Below are positions 34,376 through 45,193 of a stretch of 64,000 nucleotides of DNA, piece after piece (the first letter of the stretch is position 1; every line of letters starts with the position of its first letter). Source of the stretch: Pseudo-nitzschia pungens. Lineage: Eukaryota > Bacillariophyta > Bacillariophyceae > Bacillariales > Bacillariaceae. Below the pieces are notes generated by a model. That model searched no databases. It was not told the origin of the DNA and saw nothing but the letters and a program-made list of their open reading frames with translations. Both the position numbers and the translations under genes were made by a program. The stretch spans positions 1,612,001-1,676,000 of the forward strand of contig CM074759.1 of NCBI GenBank assembly GCA_037355855.1, written 5' to 3'.

Positions 34376-35362
34376 GATTGATGATGGTTTTTGTCGCGTA
34401 GTATGGAAATACAGAAATAATAGAAATCAGCTGTTGTTGTGTGGTTTTAAGTCCTTCAGGTCGATTCGCTCTCTATAGTTTCGCTTGTCTTCCGCAGCCC
34501 ACAACGAAGGAAGCGCTCGTTGCGTGTCGGCGTCGCTCTAGTCTATTTGCCGCTTTACGACTTCTTTCTGTTCACCATGTTGTACATCATCGTCAAAACG
34601 TTTCAGAAAAGGCCAAGAACAGCTCTTTCGATGATGATGGAAATGGTTGATGATGGTCGGATGTATGTGGTACAGGTGAGATTACTCGCACTTCGACCGC
34701 GCGCAAATTTCAAAAACTACCGTACGTACTTTGTGAATGGAAACTCTGTGCGCGAATAAAACTAAATGAGTACGTGTACATCCCTTCAGTCAGTATTGTA
34801 CTTTATGTCTTCTGTAACCTTACCTGATACATGTACGAAAAGGTGGAAACCGCAAAATAGAACAGGAAAAACAGTTAAACAGCAGTTTCTGAATGAGCAA
34901 GTGTTACGAGTAACTCTAAACTACGCATACAAAAACCCAGAGCCGTAACGGAAACACCGCTCAGTTTGTACGAGTACCAGGTAAGGTTACTTAAGATTAC
35001 CCAGACGTGTCATACTCTGCCATAGTTCCACACAGTGCGGTAATACGTATTTCGTGCTATCGATACCGATGAGGAAACTACCGGTGAAAATCCCGGTGAA
35101 AATCAAAATTCGAATTTTTTTGAAAAATTGACCATCCAAACAAATTATGGATGCACATCCGAAAATCGGTGGAGTGATAGCAGATAGCAGAATTCTAATT
35201 GCGAGTTGGTGGGTGACTGATAAGCGAAAGTTAGCAGTCGTTACCGTGCGGGTACACCAAAAGGCAGAGGGAAAGAAATAGGGGCTCGGTGATATAATCT
35301 GCATCCCCGTTGGACTCGAGCACGACTTTCGATTTTTGCGACAAGGGGTTTCGGATACCACG
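34376..35362. promoter_or_regulatory. Divergent spacer RimM / NEDD1
   Basis: About 990 bp between start codons. Spacer words occur around 34812-34826 and 34980-35000 (GTAAGGTTACTTAAGATTAC). The NEDD1 and RimM promoters must lie here; no gene or defined motif seen. Confidence 0.5.
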
Positions 35363-37266
35363 ATGGTCGATTCGGATTCCTCCGGGTCAATCAAGAAAAC
35401 CCTGGCTATTCTTTCTGGATCGAAAGTTGGATTGTGGGATTTGCCAGAAAATACCGCAATCGGTAACAATGGCCCTGCTGACGCCGATGTGAATGAAACC
35501 AACATGCGTTTTTTCGATCCATATCCACAGTATGGGGACGGGGTACCAATTTCCAGCCTTGCTTGGAATCACAACCGGATGGTGATTGCTACTTCGTCTG
35601 GAATCCCGACCGAAGAGTTTCCGCACGACAACATTGTGTTGCTTTCGTCGCAGAGCGGACAGAAACTCGATGCATTCCAACACGACTCGGAATGGAAACA
35701 AAAGCAACAATATGCTCAGCAACTAGAAAGCGTTCACCATGGAAGCATCGTTAACAGCATCAATTTTGGAGGAAAGAGTCGATATCTCTGCATCGGGGAC
35801 GAATATGGAGCCGTGTGCTTGTGGGACTTGAAGAAAAAGCTTCGAGTGCGCCAATTTTTCCACAAGAAACTTGGTTCTCCCGGTGCGATAGTGGGCAATG
35901 CGAACGGAAGCTTCGTTTCTTCTCCTTCGCTCCAGGTATCTCTCGATCCCACGGATACCTATGTTATGAGCCTGTCACCATGGGCTATGTATCAGTACAA
36001 CTTGCGCGATGGACAACTGGTTGCCATCATGGAAGTACCCAAAGATGACGAGGGGAACAGCAGTGACGACAAAAACATGTTTACTGCATTTGCAATCTCC
36101 AACATCGAACATAATATCTGCGCCATTGGAACCGAAGGCGGAAGCGTATATCTTTACGATATTCTAAATCAAGCAACAATACCGCATTCCAAAATTCAAC
36201 GACGACATGGAGGAGCTGTGACAGGCTTAACGTTTTCACCGGATAATCCAAACATACTATTTAGTAGTGGGACCGATGGGGTCGTATTTGTACACAATAA
36301 ATCGAACGGGACGAGTCACAAAGTTTGCGGGACTTTGAATGATAACGGTTCTATTGAGTCATTGAGCCTGCATGCAGATGGGGTGACGTGTGCTATTGGG
36401 TGCCAATCGGGAGATGTTTATGTTTACGATCTTCGGTATATTATTGATGGGGGACAAATCCCAGCAACTTTGTTGGCATCGTATCGAGCTTCTGAACCGA
36501 TAAATTCGGTCTTCTTTGCTCCGCCACCAAAAGCAAAGGATCAACAGCAGATGAAACCTGGAATGCAATCCCAAATGAATCACCAAAATGAATCTGCAAA
36601 ACAGCAACAGCAGCCTACACGTAGTATCTCACCTACCAGATCCAAAACACAAGTCACAACGGCAACTACAGATGAAAGCAAGGACAAATTTTCGAGGAGT
36701 GCTCAAAAAAGTTCCTCGTTTTCGTCATCATCGTACCTAACGAAATCGTCAAGAATTACAAATGAAAAAATACCGTCACCACCAAAAAAAGTTCCATCGT
36801 TTCTCAAGGCCAAAAACAGCAGTATGCAAGATTTCTTACCGCAGTCGCCAAAGTCGAAGAAAAATACGGTAAGTCGAATGAAATTTCAAATGAGTATGAT
36901 TCCATCTGTTCCGTGTTGTTTGACTCCCCAAAATACATCAGTTTGTGTTTGAACTTGCCGTTCCAAAAGGTAGGTAATGCTCACTCATTGTCCACATTCA
37001 ATGGCTACCCATCGCCCACACCATAACGCGCATACGATGAACAGACTGATGAAATTCGTGAAGTGGTGCGAGAGGAGGTCGAAAACCTGCAAGATGAAAT
37101 GGAAGAGCAATTCAGAAATTTGCACATCGACATGATCAACCAGTTTCATCAGCAATCGCAAGAAATCGAGAATATACTCTCGACGCACATGGCAGCCCTG
37201 CATCGTTTAACAGCAGAGAACCAACAGTTGCGCGAAGAGAATGAAAGGCTTCGCCGAGGTCTCTAA
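35363..37266 (+). CDS. NEDD1: NEDD1-like WD40 protein (gamma-tubulin ring complex recruiter)
   Basis: Two exons, 35363-36868 and 37045-37266, phase 0, giving 575 residues; the intron is 176 bp. NEDD1 brings the gamma-tubulin ring complex to spindle poles and to existing microtubules through augmin. The N-terminal 400 residues form a WD40 propeller (KVGLWDLPENTA, YGAVCLWDLKKK, GSVYLYDILN, TGLTFSPDNPNILFSSGTDG, GDVYVYDLRYI). A Ser/Thr/Gln-rich linker with several SP/TP sites follows (ISPTRSK, IPSPPKK), suggesting mitotic kinase control. Exon 2 encodes a conserved coiled coil (EIREVVREEVENLQDEME, FRNLHIDMINQFHQQ, LTAENQQLREENERLRRGL) that matches the gamma-tubulin-binding C-terminus of NEDD1. 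The last exon is short and would be lost in a simple ORF call. Confidence 0.88.
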
Positions 37267-37520
37267 TCGACAAGACGTGCAGTTTTTGATGCATCTTGTT
37301 CCGGAAGATGGCACAGACTTCTGTTCTGTCTCGAGAGCAAAAAGAGCGGAGATTTGAACAACACAAAACGCAATGATTCCTGAGATACTTCAGCTTGAAA
37401 TGTTGCTTTTTTTTAGTATTAGGGGAAGTTTTTTTAATATGGTGAAATATGTATTTCATGTAATATAGTGTGCATATCTAGTCCTTCGTAGCATCGGCGG
37501 TGAATATACAAGTCCCAAAT

Positions 37521-39923
37521 TTAACTTGGAGCCGCACTTTGATCGACCTCGACGTCGATATCTTCCAGGATCATGTCATCCAGAGGTTGTCCTGGAGCAA
37601 CGAGAGGAAGGCATGGTGTCCTTCGAATGCGTACGTGGAACAACACGGGTTCGTCAGGGTAATCAAAAAGGAACTCTCGCATCTTGTCTTCGAGTTCGGA
37701 TTCGCATTCGACAGTCATACTTCGGATTCCGAATGCTGATGCCAGGGTCGAGTAGTCAGGATTTTGATTTCGGACGGCTAGCTTTCGGTCATTGTGGAAC
37801 AGACGTTGCCAGTATTCAACCATCATTTGACTTTCGTTATCCAGGAGCAAGATCTTGATCGGGATGCCCTGTTCTGCTACAGTCTTCAGCTCCGTAAATG
37901 TCATGTTGAACGAACCATCACCATCCACGGAAACACAGATTTTTTTGTCGTTTGCAAGCTTGGCTCCAATGCAGTAACCAAGGGAGACTCCCATAGTACC
38001 AAGAGATCCACTGCTGAGCATCTGTCTCGGTTGTGTCCATGTGATGAGCTGTGCCGCCACCATCTGATGGATACCGACACCGGTGGTGAAAATAGCGTCG
38101 TCGATTCTTCCAGCTTTCAGGAATTCTTTGTCCATTGCTTTAATGACACTTTGAGCTGAAAGTGGTTTCCTTGTCGCAGTTTTTTCAGTACCGTCGTCAT
38201 CAACCATTGTGATCGTTTCCTCTGCGAACTTTGGGATTGTGATAGGGAACTTCTCTTGCAATTCGGACTTTCTTTTCAACCATTCAGAGGTATTGGGAAC
38301 AATGCCTTCTTCTTTGGACAAGGCTTCGTTCATCGTCCTCAAGAAATTCTTGCCTGTAGAATGCACAAAGAAGTGAGGTTCAATCTGTTTGGCCTTCTCA
38401 GTCAGACGGACATCAACGTGAATAATACCTCCAACGCCCAATTCAGCTGCCTTTCTGGCACCAGGAACAAAATCACTCATTCGTCCAGTGATACGATCAT
38501 CGAATCGGGAACCCACATTAATGATGAGATCTGCTTCTTGAACCATGTAATTGGGTGTGGGGTGTCCGTGCATACCGACAAAGTTAAGGGCCAAGTCGTG
38601 TCGTTCGTCAAAGCATCCCAGTGCGTGTAGGGTAGTGCAAACCGGAATTTGAAGCTTTTCTGCGAACTCCTTGAGTTCTTCGGCACTATCGTTACACCCT
38701 TGTCCAGCGATAATGACAGGTTTCTTCGCTCGAGTGATGAATTTGAGCATATCCGAAGTGATTCTGTCACCCAAAGCCAAATCTCCTTCCTTGGTGATAG
38801 GATTTGGTTCTTTCGTCAGGGCGTTTGTGGTCCAGTAAATTCTGTTGCTTACATGATGGTCCAAGTTGAATCCATCAGCAGCGCTTCTGACAGGAACCAA
38901 ATCTTGCTGGTCGTTGATTTCGAAGGACAAGCTCTTGTCTTCAAATCCGAGTCGGATAGCCTTGAAAGCCTCTCCTGTTGAGCGTCGAGCGGTGTACAAG
39001 CTTGCCATACCGATTGCATCGTCGTGCTCTTTGTCGGGAATCTTGGAATCGACATATGAATCGATCATTTCTGAGGTAAGGATTTGGTTTTGCAAGTCCT
39101 TTGGCAAATCTACAAAGACGGGTCCAGGACGGCCATTGGTAGCGACGTAGAAAGCGTAATCCATGACAAACGGGAGCTCCGCCGCTGACTTGATTTGGTA
39201 ACTCCACTTGGTACAAGGCTTGGCGATTTCAACAGCAGGCGCCGATTGGAAGGCATCTGCGGGAGCTGTAGTGGCAGCCTGTCCGCACAAGACAACCATG
39301 GGAACTCCATCGCACATACCATCTTGGATAGGGGTGACCAAGTTGGTGACACCGGGTCCGGAGGTGGCAACAACAACACCAACAGGTTTGTGCTTACCGT
39401 TGATAGGGTAAGATTTGGCATAACCTTCGGCAATGTGTCCCGACGATGCTTCGTTCGAGTTTGTAATCCATCGGATGGGTTCCTTTCCTAGCTCTGCGTG
39501 TCGTGGATTATCTGGGTGGAATTGATCCAAAAGAGGAAGGACAGCACCTCCGGAATATCCATTGACAACTTCCACGCCATGGTCAAGAAGACTTTTGTAT
39601 ACAACTGCTGCACCAGAAATACCCTCGTACTTCTTCATGTAACTTTTGATATCTGATTTAGTCCTGGCGACCAATTCTGCCTCAACGGCCTTGGCTGGCC
39701 TGATTTTGGAAGTGCCAGGAGCTTTCATGAGCTCCTCGATGTCGCTTGCAAGAGCGCCATTTCTGTCCAAGGACTGAAAGATTGCTTCGTCTTGCGATTT
39801 CGTGCTACTGTAGAGAGATGTCTGCGGAGAAGTTTTAGAGACGAATGCCTTTGTCGCGGGAGTGAATGCACTGGTGGTGCTAATCCCGAGGACGAAAAGG
39901 AGAGCAACTTGTGGGACCTTCAT
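37521..39923 (-). CDS. ilvB: Acetolactate synthase (acetohydroxyacid synthase) catalytic subunit
   Basis: Single exon, 800 residues. It makes acetolactate and acetohydroxybutyrate, the first step of Val, Leu and Ile synthesis, with ThDP, FAD and Mg. The catalytic Glu is E158 (NSNEASSGHIAEGYAKS). The ThDP/Mg motif is GDGSFNMTFTEL with LLLDN. FAD-region motifs include GRFDD-type GSRFDDRITG and the FVGMHGHP segment. The N-terminus (MKVPQVALLFVLGISTTSAF followed by TPA) is a signal peptide plus aromatic junction, so plastid import is inferred. CTKWSYQIKSAAELP and the VAPGQPLDDM tail resemble the fungal type rather than plants. At the position of the plant herbicide-site proline (GQVP) it has GQAA with A217. 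The Trp of the second herbicide site is conserved (MVEYWQRLF). Confidence 0.96.
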   Translation of the reverse strand: MKVPQVALLFVLGISTTSAFTPATKAFVSKTSPQTSLYSSTKSQDEAIFQSLDRNGALASDIEELMKAPGTSKIRPAKAVEAELVARTKSDIKSYMKKYEGISGAAVVYKSLLDHGVEVVNGYSGGAVLPLLDQFHPDNPRHAELGKEPIRWITNSNEASSGHIAEGYAKSYPINGKHKPVGVVVATSGPGVTNLVTPIQDGMCDGVPMVVLCGQAATTAPADAFQSAPAVEIAKPCTKWSYQIKSAAELPFVMDYAFYVATNGRPGPVFVDLPKDLQNQILTSEMIDSYVDSKIPDKEHDDAIGMASLYTARRSTGEAFKAIRLGFEDKSLSFEINDQQDLVPVRSAADGFNLDHHVSNRIYWTTNALTKEPNPITKEGDLALGDRITSDMLKFITRAKKPVIIAGQGCNDSAEELKEFAEKLQIPVCTTLHALGCFDERHDLALNFVGMHGHPTPNYMVQEADLIINVGSRFDDRITGRMSDFVPGARKAAELGVGGIIHVDVRLTEKAKQIEPHFFVHSTGKNFLRTMNEALSKEEGIVPNTSEWLKRKSELQEKFPITIPKFAEETITMVDDDGTEKTATRKPLSAQSVIKAMDKEFLKAGRIDDAIFTTGVGIHQMVAAQLITWTQPRQMLSSGSLGTMGVSLGYCIGAKLANDKKICVSVDGDGSFNMTFTELKTVAEQGIPIKILLLDNESQMMVEYWQRLFHNDRKLAVRNQNPDYSTLASAFGIRSMTVECESELEDKMREFLFDYPDEPVLFHVRIRRTPCLPLVAPGQPLDDMILEDIDVEVDQSAAPS

Positions 39924-40886
39924 TTTGTTCAGAGTACGTGTCTAAAATATATCGGCTTTTTGTATTCTGCGTAAGCGTTACCCGTGAATTCTGGAAAATT
40001 TATCAACTTCTCCGATTGTACAAAGCTAGTTCATGCAATCTTGTCCGACAAATTGGTAAGTCTAGACGGCGATAGAGGATCTACAAGATTCGACAAGGAA
40101 AGGTGGTGTCGATAGTTATAGAGAGCTGCTATCTTCGAAGCGTAATGGAATGAGGACTGATGGAACCCACCTATTTGTTGAATGACAGGAGATTCCTCTT
40201 CATGCAACGACAGTACATCGTACGAGCAATTAACCTTACGTACTTGAACTACGCGATTTTTCATTCCTTCCCCCGATGGATGGTTTCAAATTGCGGCTGA
40301 GAGAGCACCCTTCTTACGTAGTCGTCCGTATCGTGTTAGCCTCTTCTGGTCAAATGAACCGATAGGTGATCCGATTGAAATGCCTGAATGTGCGTAATTC
40401 CAATCTTCGGTCCGTCTGTCATCCGACCGCTGCGAAAAAATTCAACCAATCGGAACAATTCTTTCGCTTGATGTTCAAGATCACTGTCAAAAACGTTGAC
40501 GTAGATCAGACGAACATCCAGGATTGAAACGTGCGCTGGATGCACCGTCAAACTTCCTCCGCCGGAAAGGTCTTCTTCTTTTTCCTCATGATTGATGATT
40601 CAGAAGCACGAAAAATAAAAACCAGATTACAATACGCGAAAACCTCAAAATTGATGCCTCGATTCAAGATTCAAGCCAGTAGGGATGATCAAGCGATGCC
40701 CAAAGAGGGAAGAAAGAAAACGAAAAAAGGTCAAACTGTTGCCGCATGAATCCAAACTAGTAGCATCAGGTCTGCTCCAGGATCACGCACGAGAAATCCA
40801 CTGCCACATGGTTGCACGCGCCTTCGGTCACAATTAGAGACGATTGTAGAAACGGAAAATCTAGAACAGCGGTAGTCTACAGGCAC
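39924..40886. other. Intergenic spacer, possible upstream exon of the next gene
   Basis: About 960 bp. A Lys-rich frame near 40696-40749 (MPKEGRKKTKKGQTVAA) could be a first exon of the small gene that follows, but I found no donor/acceptor pair that keeps frame. Nothing else seen. Confidence 0.4.
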
Positions 40887-41222
40887 ATGGGTGATGAAGA
40901 ATGTACTTACTTGCTCACTCATGGGATTCTTCCGGATACCCAGCCATATCAAACCATCGTGGAAGGACCAATTGGAAGAGCCTATTGTGAGGGTTACCTG
41001 CGAGGGTTGCGAAAGCCTAGTGGAAACATAGTTACCACTGCAGTCGAATTCGTGACGTCGAGGACACTTGTCGACACGCTGTTCTCGATGCAGAGAAAAA
41101 TAGTGGACGGCTGCTTCTCACATGGACTCGGGAACAAGGGTGGGAATGGTCTCCCACTGTTCAACGCGAGTTTGAGAGCAAAGGAATCAACCTACCGAAT
41201 AGTGCTCGTGAAGAGAAAGTGA
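40887..41222 (+). CDS. Small conserved-looking protein of unknown function
   Basis: An open frame of 111 codons from ATG 40887 (MGDEECTYLLTHGILPDTQP) to TGA. I do not recognise the family. Features: an acidic start, YQTIVEGPIGRAYCEGYLRG with Tyr/Cys/Arg, a hydrophobic strand TAVEFVTSRTLVDTLF, a Gly-rich loop SHGLGNKGGNGLPLFNAS, and a basic end YRIVLVKRK. The balanced composition, alternating strand/helix pattern and Gly loop look like a folded alpha/beta domain, unlike neighbouring chance frames. Codons upstream of the ATG are also open (SRTAVVYRH), and GTAGTCTACAG just before it is acceptor-like, so the N-terminus is probably incomplete. Confidence 0.45.
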   Translation: MGDEECTYLLTHGILPDTQPYQTIVEGPIGRAYCEGYLRGLRKPSGNIVTTAVEFVTSRTLVDTLFSMQRKIVDGCFSHGLGNKGGNGLPLFNASLRAKESTYRIVLVKRK

Positions 41223-42268
41223 AATTCCTGCCCGTTGAAGTTACAAAATTATCCATTGTTCTTACCACGGAAGTTGTGTGCTCAGTTAGACAAAAAGGGT
41301 CGTTAACATGTTATCAGAGTTGCCCTCGCCAAGGATTTTTTGTTGGAGACTTCGCGAGTGAAGGATATTCGGGGCAGTTATTAAAACCCTCAGAATCAGG
41401 TCTAGCACTCGAGGGAATGCATAATTGTGTAAGAAATGGTCTCGAAGCCCTTGTACAAGTTGAGTCTAATGCTACTCCCGGTAGGCATGGCTCGTTTCAT
41501 GAAAGCGAGCGTCGCTACACGCTACAGTGTTGGAACATCAAAATAATGGTGTTTCGAGAAAGTAAGAGAGATCGTGGTCTTTCTTAAAAGCGAAACCGTA
41601 TTTTGCAGGAACTGGACTGTGGTGACGCTCAATGGTCGTGGTGTTTTACTGTTCCCTGTTGCCAATTGGTGAACACTTTTTTTCAAGACTAAATAGCTAG
41701 TTTGCTGGTGATGAACACTGTATGTTGGTAGGGATAAGCGATATGAAAACAAGATGGAAAATGGCACATGTCCGACCTTTGCCGATAGAAATGCTTTCGC
41801 AGGCGGCATTTTATGGCACTGCTTCAATGTCAGGGCATACCTTGCGAAGGACAATTTGCTCCACGTAATCAGCCAGGTTATCTTTCCGACTTGGTAATTG
41901 TCTCCGGGGTTCCAAAGTCCATTGGAAAGCAACCGTTGAAAAAGTCGGTGAAGACACATTACTTGACATAAAAGAAACGCAGAGAAACAATTTAAATGGT
42001 TGATTCGAAGCAATATCTTATGATGAATTAAGATGCGATTTTTACAAATGACTTCCGACAGGAAAAGACTCCGCCAAGGATATCGATTCGCCGGTTGGCC
42101 AAAAGGTTTCATTTCTTTTTGTTCTGTTTTCAGATTGTTCTCTCCCCACGAAACAAATCGCTGCTCGACCCATTGACATAAAAATTGTTGTTGAGAATCT
42201 AAGGAGACTCTGTTGTTATAGTCAAACCTCGTAAAAGTTGTAGTTGTAAGAAGAGCACTGGTGAAATG
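41223..42268. other. Spacer, no confident gene
   Basis: About 1.05 kb. Two chance-like frames overlap here (a 122-codon plus frame and a 196-codon minus frame). Neither has a domain-like pattern or a neighbour it could splice to in frame. Confidence 0.4.
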
Positions 42269-44555
42269 TTAACGGTCGCCGAAACGCGCTATGGCTCGCC
42301 CGTGCTCTTCTTTGTTGCTGAGAAACAGCTCGATGTATCTATTGCCCATCATCTTACGATGAAGATCCATGGCACGTTTTGAATCATCAGAAGTCTCGAA
42401 TTGAACGTACGCTTCTCCGGTAGCCCGGCCATCACTTCTGTAAGTCAATACGATGGAATCGGAGACTGTGTTATAGTCTTCAAAAAATATATAGATATCT
42501 TCCTTTGTGGCACTAAATGGCAGTCCGCGCATACGGAGGAAACCAGTGTGCTCTCCGACCTGAATCCCTCCTCCAGTTCTTTTCACAATTACTCCAGGAG
42601 GATTCATGCGTCCGGTATTGCTTCTTCCACTCATCGAACCGCCACCAATGGATCCACCGCCGCCGCCACGCCGCGAACCACTCTCGTTTCTACCACCACC
42701 ATGTGCTCCTAAAGAGGACTGACTGGGATAACCGGAAGGAATCATTCCAAACAATTCCGCCGCTTTCGTATCCTTATGATGATGATGATGTTCTTCCCCT
42801 AAATGGATTTCGTCGCTACTGCGTGCTATAGGCCCCCCTTGAGTTTCTTGCCATTGTTGCTGTAACCGCAAGGGAAGATGAATTGTTATTTTAAAATGAG
42901 GAGAAGCAGTGTGAGATTTTTTATGTCATATGTTTCAATGCAGTGCAAAACCGGGAATGAGTCGTTCAAACAGATGACTCACCGTAGCGATGGCCGAATA
43001 ATAATCCGAGCGAGATCCCGGAGTGATTGCAACGAAACTTCTTCCGATTGTTTGACGGTCACTGTCATCAGAAAAGTTGTTAGAAAAGATGGATGGAGTT
43101 ACTTGTGTTAGATGTGAACCAATTAGCACCATTAACGACCAACCCAAAAAAAAGATTTGGTAAATCCCGCGGATCTTATTCTTGTGTTTCGTCCAACTTA
43201 CCGTTGCAGCGCCATTTGATAGTCCATTGGATTAGCGAAGATGACAAATGCTTCGCCTTGTCCGATTAAGACAACATCAATAACTACTAACCCCTGGAAG
43301 AGAATCAAAATGTCCTCTAAAGTTGCATCGAAAGGCAAGTTCCGCAGTCTGGCGCAAGGAAAGGGCCTAAAGGCATTGATAATATGACCAAATTCGAGCA
43401 GGAAGAACAGAGAAGGAATTAATAACACGATAGTGACGTGAGGCTATGCTGTTCAGCTAAGGGACACTGTCTACGCTGATGAAAATTAAGGATCATTTTC
43501 GATATTCCGATGCCTTCACCTATCTCGGTTGATTTATTTCTTTTCTCCTTCCATCGCTCTATCTTCGCGATACTGGAGCACGGCGTAAGCTGTTACTTAC
43601 CCAAGAACAGCCTCCAGAGGATCCGTGCTACCTCCAAGGCCGGGTATTCCCGGCGGTAAAGGTACCCCTTCCATAGATTGTTGCAGGGGTTGGTGCGGGT
43701 ACTCGTACCTGCAACAAGGATAATGAAGACCCCAGGCAAACAAAGAAAAAGGTTGGGTGGGTGGTGTTAATTAATATTGTTCGTAATGAGGTAGTTTGCG
43801 ATAGGAGGCTCTAATAGTAGAGCAAAAAAGCACGAGAAAACAGCAGCAGCAAGCCGCAGCCTCAGCCTCAAAATCTCCGTACTGTTCTGCCACGCTCTAC
43901 GCCGGCCTGCAAAACAGGCGTTGATTGAATGGATATCGCTAGAAAAAGAGTCGATCGTGAATAAAGTGGAGGGAGTTTTCTCTCGTCGCGCGATTCGGGG
44001 GATCTATAAACCAATTAGTCCCCTTTTTAAATTCACGCCCCCTAAGAGCTAACGCGAAAGAATGCGTAACAATCAGTTCTGCAGACTGAACGCAACAATC
44101 GCCTTACATGCACCCACGCGGCAAACAGCACGCAGCACCCTCCAAAAACAAAATGGGATTTTCCGAAAAATTCCCATTACGATGCTGCACCGCGACGATG
44201 ACAGCATGGGACCTCTATTGCAGCCCTTTGATAATGTAAACCAAAATCAGATAGTCATCGGTGCCATCTTATCGGTCGCAAATGAAGCATTGCATGTAGA
44301 TCGCACAGGGGACCAGAAAGAGATTGGTGGAAACGCTTATGAACGACCTCAGCTTCGCTGCTCTTCGGACAAAACGTACCTTTGATGCGGTTGCAATTGA
44401 TTCATCATTGTTACATGAGCTTCCCATGACGTGTCAACGTATCCATAGGCAAGAGGAGGGGTCCCAAACAGTGATTGCGGTTCCGTTCTTTGGCGCCGAC
44501 GTTCCCGGTTGTCGCCCTGCTGGTCTTGGAACTGCTCGTCCTGGTTCTGGTTCAT
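42269..44555 (-). CDS. Quasi-RRM RNA-binding protein (hnRNP F/H, GRSF1, ESRP type)
   Basis: Five exons on the minus strand: 44555-44380, 43708-43601, 43348-43202, 43061-42983 and 42859-42269. Phases 2, 2, 2 and 0 close exactly, giving 366 residues; introns are 671, 252, 140 and 123 bp. Two quasi-RRM domains: the first (about 96-165) starts LRNLPFDATLEDI and is spread over exons 3-4 (GEAFVIFANPMDYQMAL, RQTIGRSFVAI); the second (about 277-355) starts FLRMRGLPFSATKEDIYIFF and includes RATGEAYVQF and MGNRYIELF. This LPF/EDI class binds G-rich RNA and regulates splicing or RNA processing. The N-terminus is Gln-rich. The linker has a His run (HHHHH) and Gly/Ser/Arg-rich stretches. The start at MNQNQDEQF is chosen; the frame stays open upstream with earlier ATGs, so up to 75 more residues are possible. 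Confidence 0.84.
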
Positions 44556-45193
44556 CTTGCGTGTTTTTTGTGATTTAAAAGTCAAACCTTGCACGCTTGA
44601 AAATTTATCCATATTTTTTTGGGGCGACCTTAAAAATAACGTGGTACCTTTGAAGATTGGTACTAATTCAACGGCAAAGCCGACGCATTCTGTTTCACAC
44701 CAAGTGCGTGCGATTGCATATTTCTCTTCCATGCATTCTAATTTCTGAAAACAGCACGACACTGTATTAGGCTTTTGCATAGAGAATTTTTAAAGGGGAT
44801 TGAACACTTTGTTTCGGGGGCACCTAGTAGCCCATTATCATGTTCTCAAAAAATCCTTATTGCCCTCTCCGTTGTTAACAAATTTGAATGCTCAATCGGG
44901 AGAAAGGTTCACAACTTTTCAGCTACCGGTAATCTTAATTACTGCAGCGGATTGATTGATATTACTACCGCGTAAGGTTATTGTTAAGAGGATTATTTCA
45001 GTCTATCTCGAAATGGAACGTCTATTCTTTGTATTCGAATGCATTGGAACAACCCAAATAGGAATCCAAAAACTGATTGAGTTGTTGATGTTCTCTGACG
45101 GCATCTTGGATGCACTGCAAAAAGCAGTATAGCGGGATCACCATCACTTAACTGGATTCTAACGGTCGATTTATAATTCTGCGATTTTTGTGC
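44556..45193. other. Spacer between two minus-strand genes
   Basis: About 640 bp. Part of it may be 5' coding or UTR of the RNA-binding protein gene. Spacer words appear near 44925-44985 (CTACCGGTAATCTTAATTAC, GCGTAAGGTTATTG). Nothing else seen. Confidence 0.45.

Noticed and set aside
41522..42112. 196-codon minus-strand frame
   Set aside because: No domain or conserved pattern; translation looks random and it lies between two better-supported genes.
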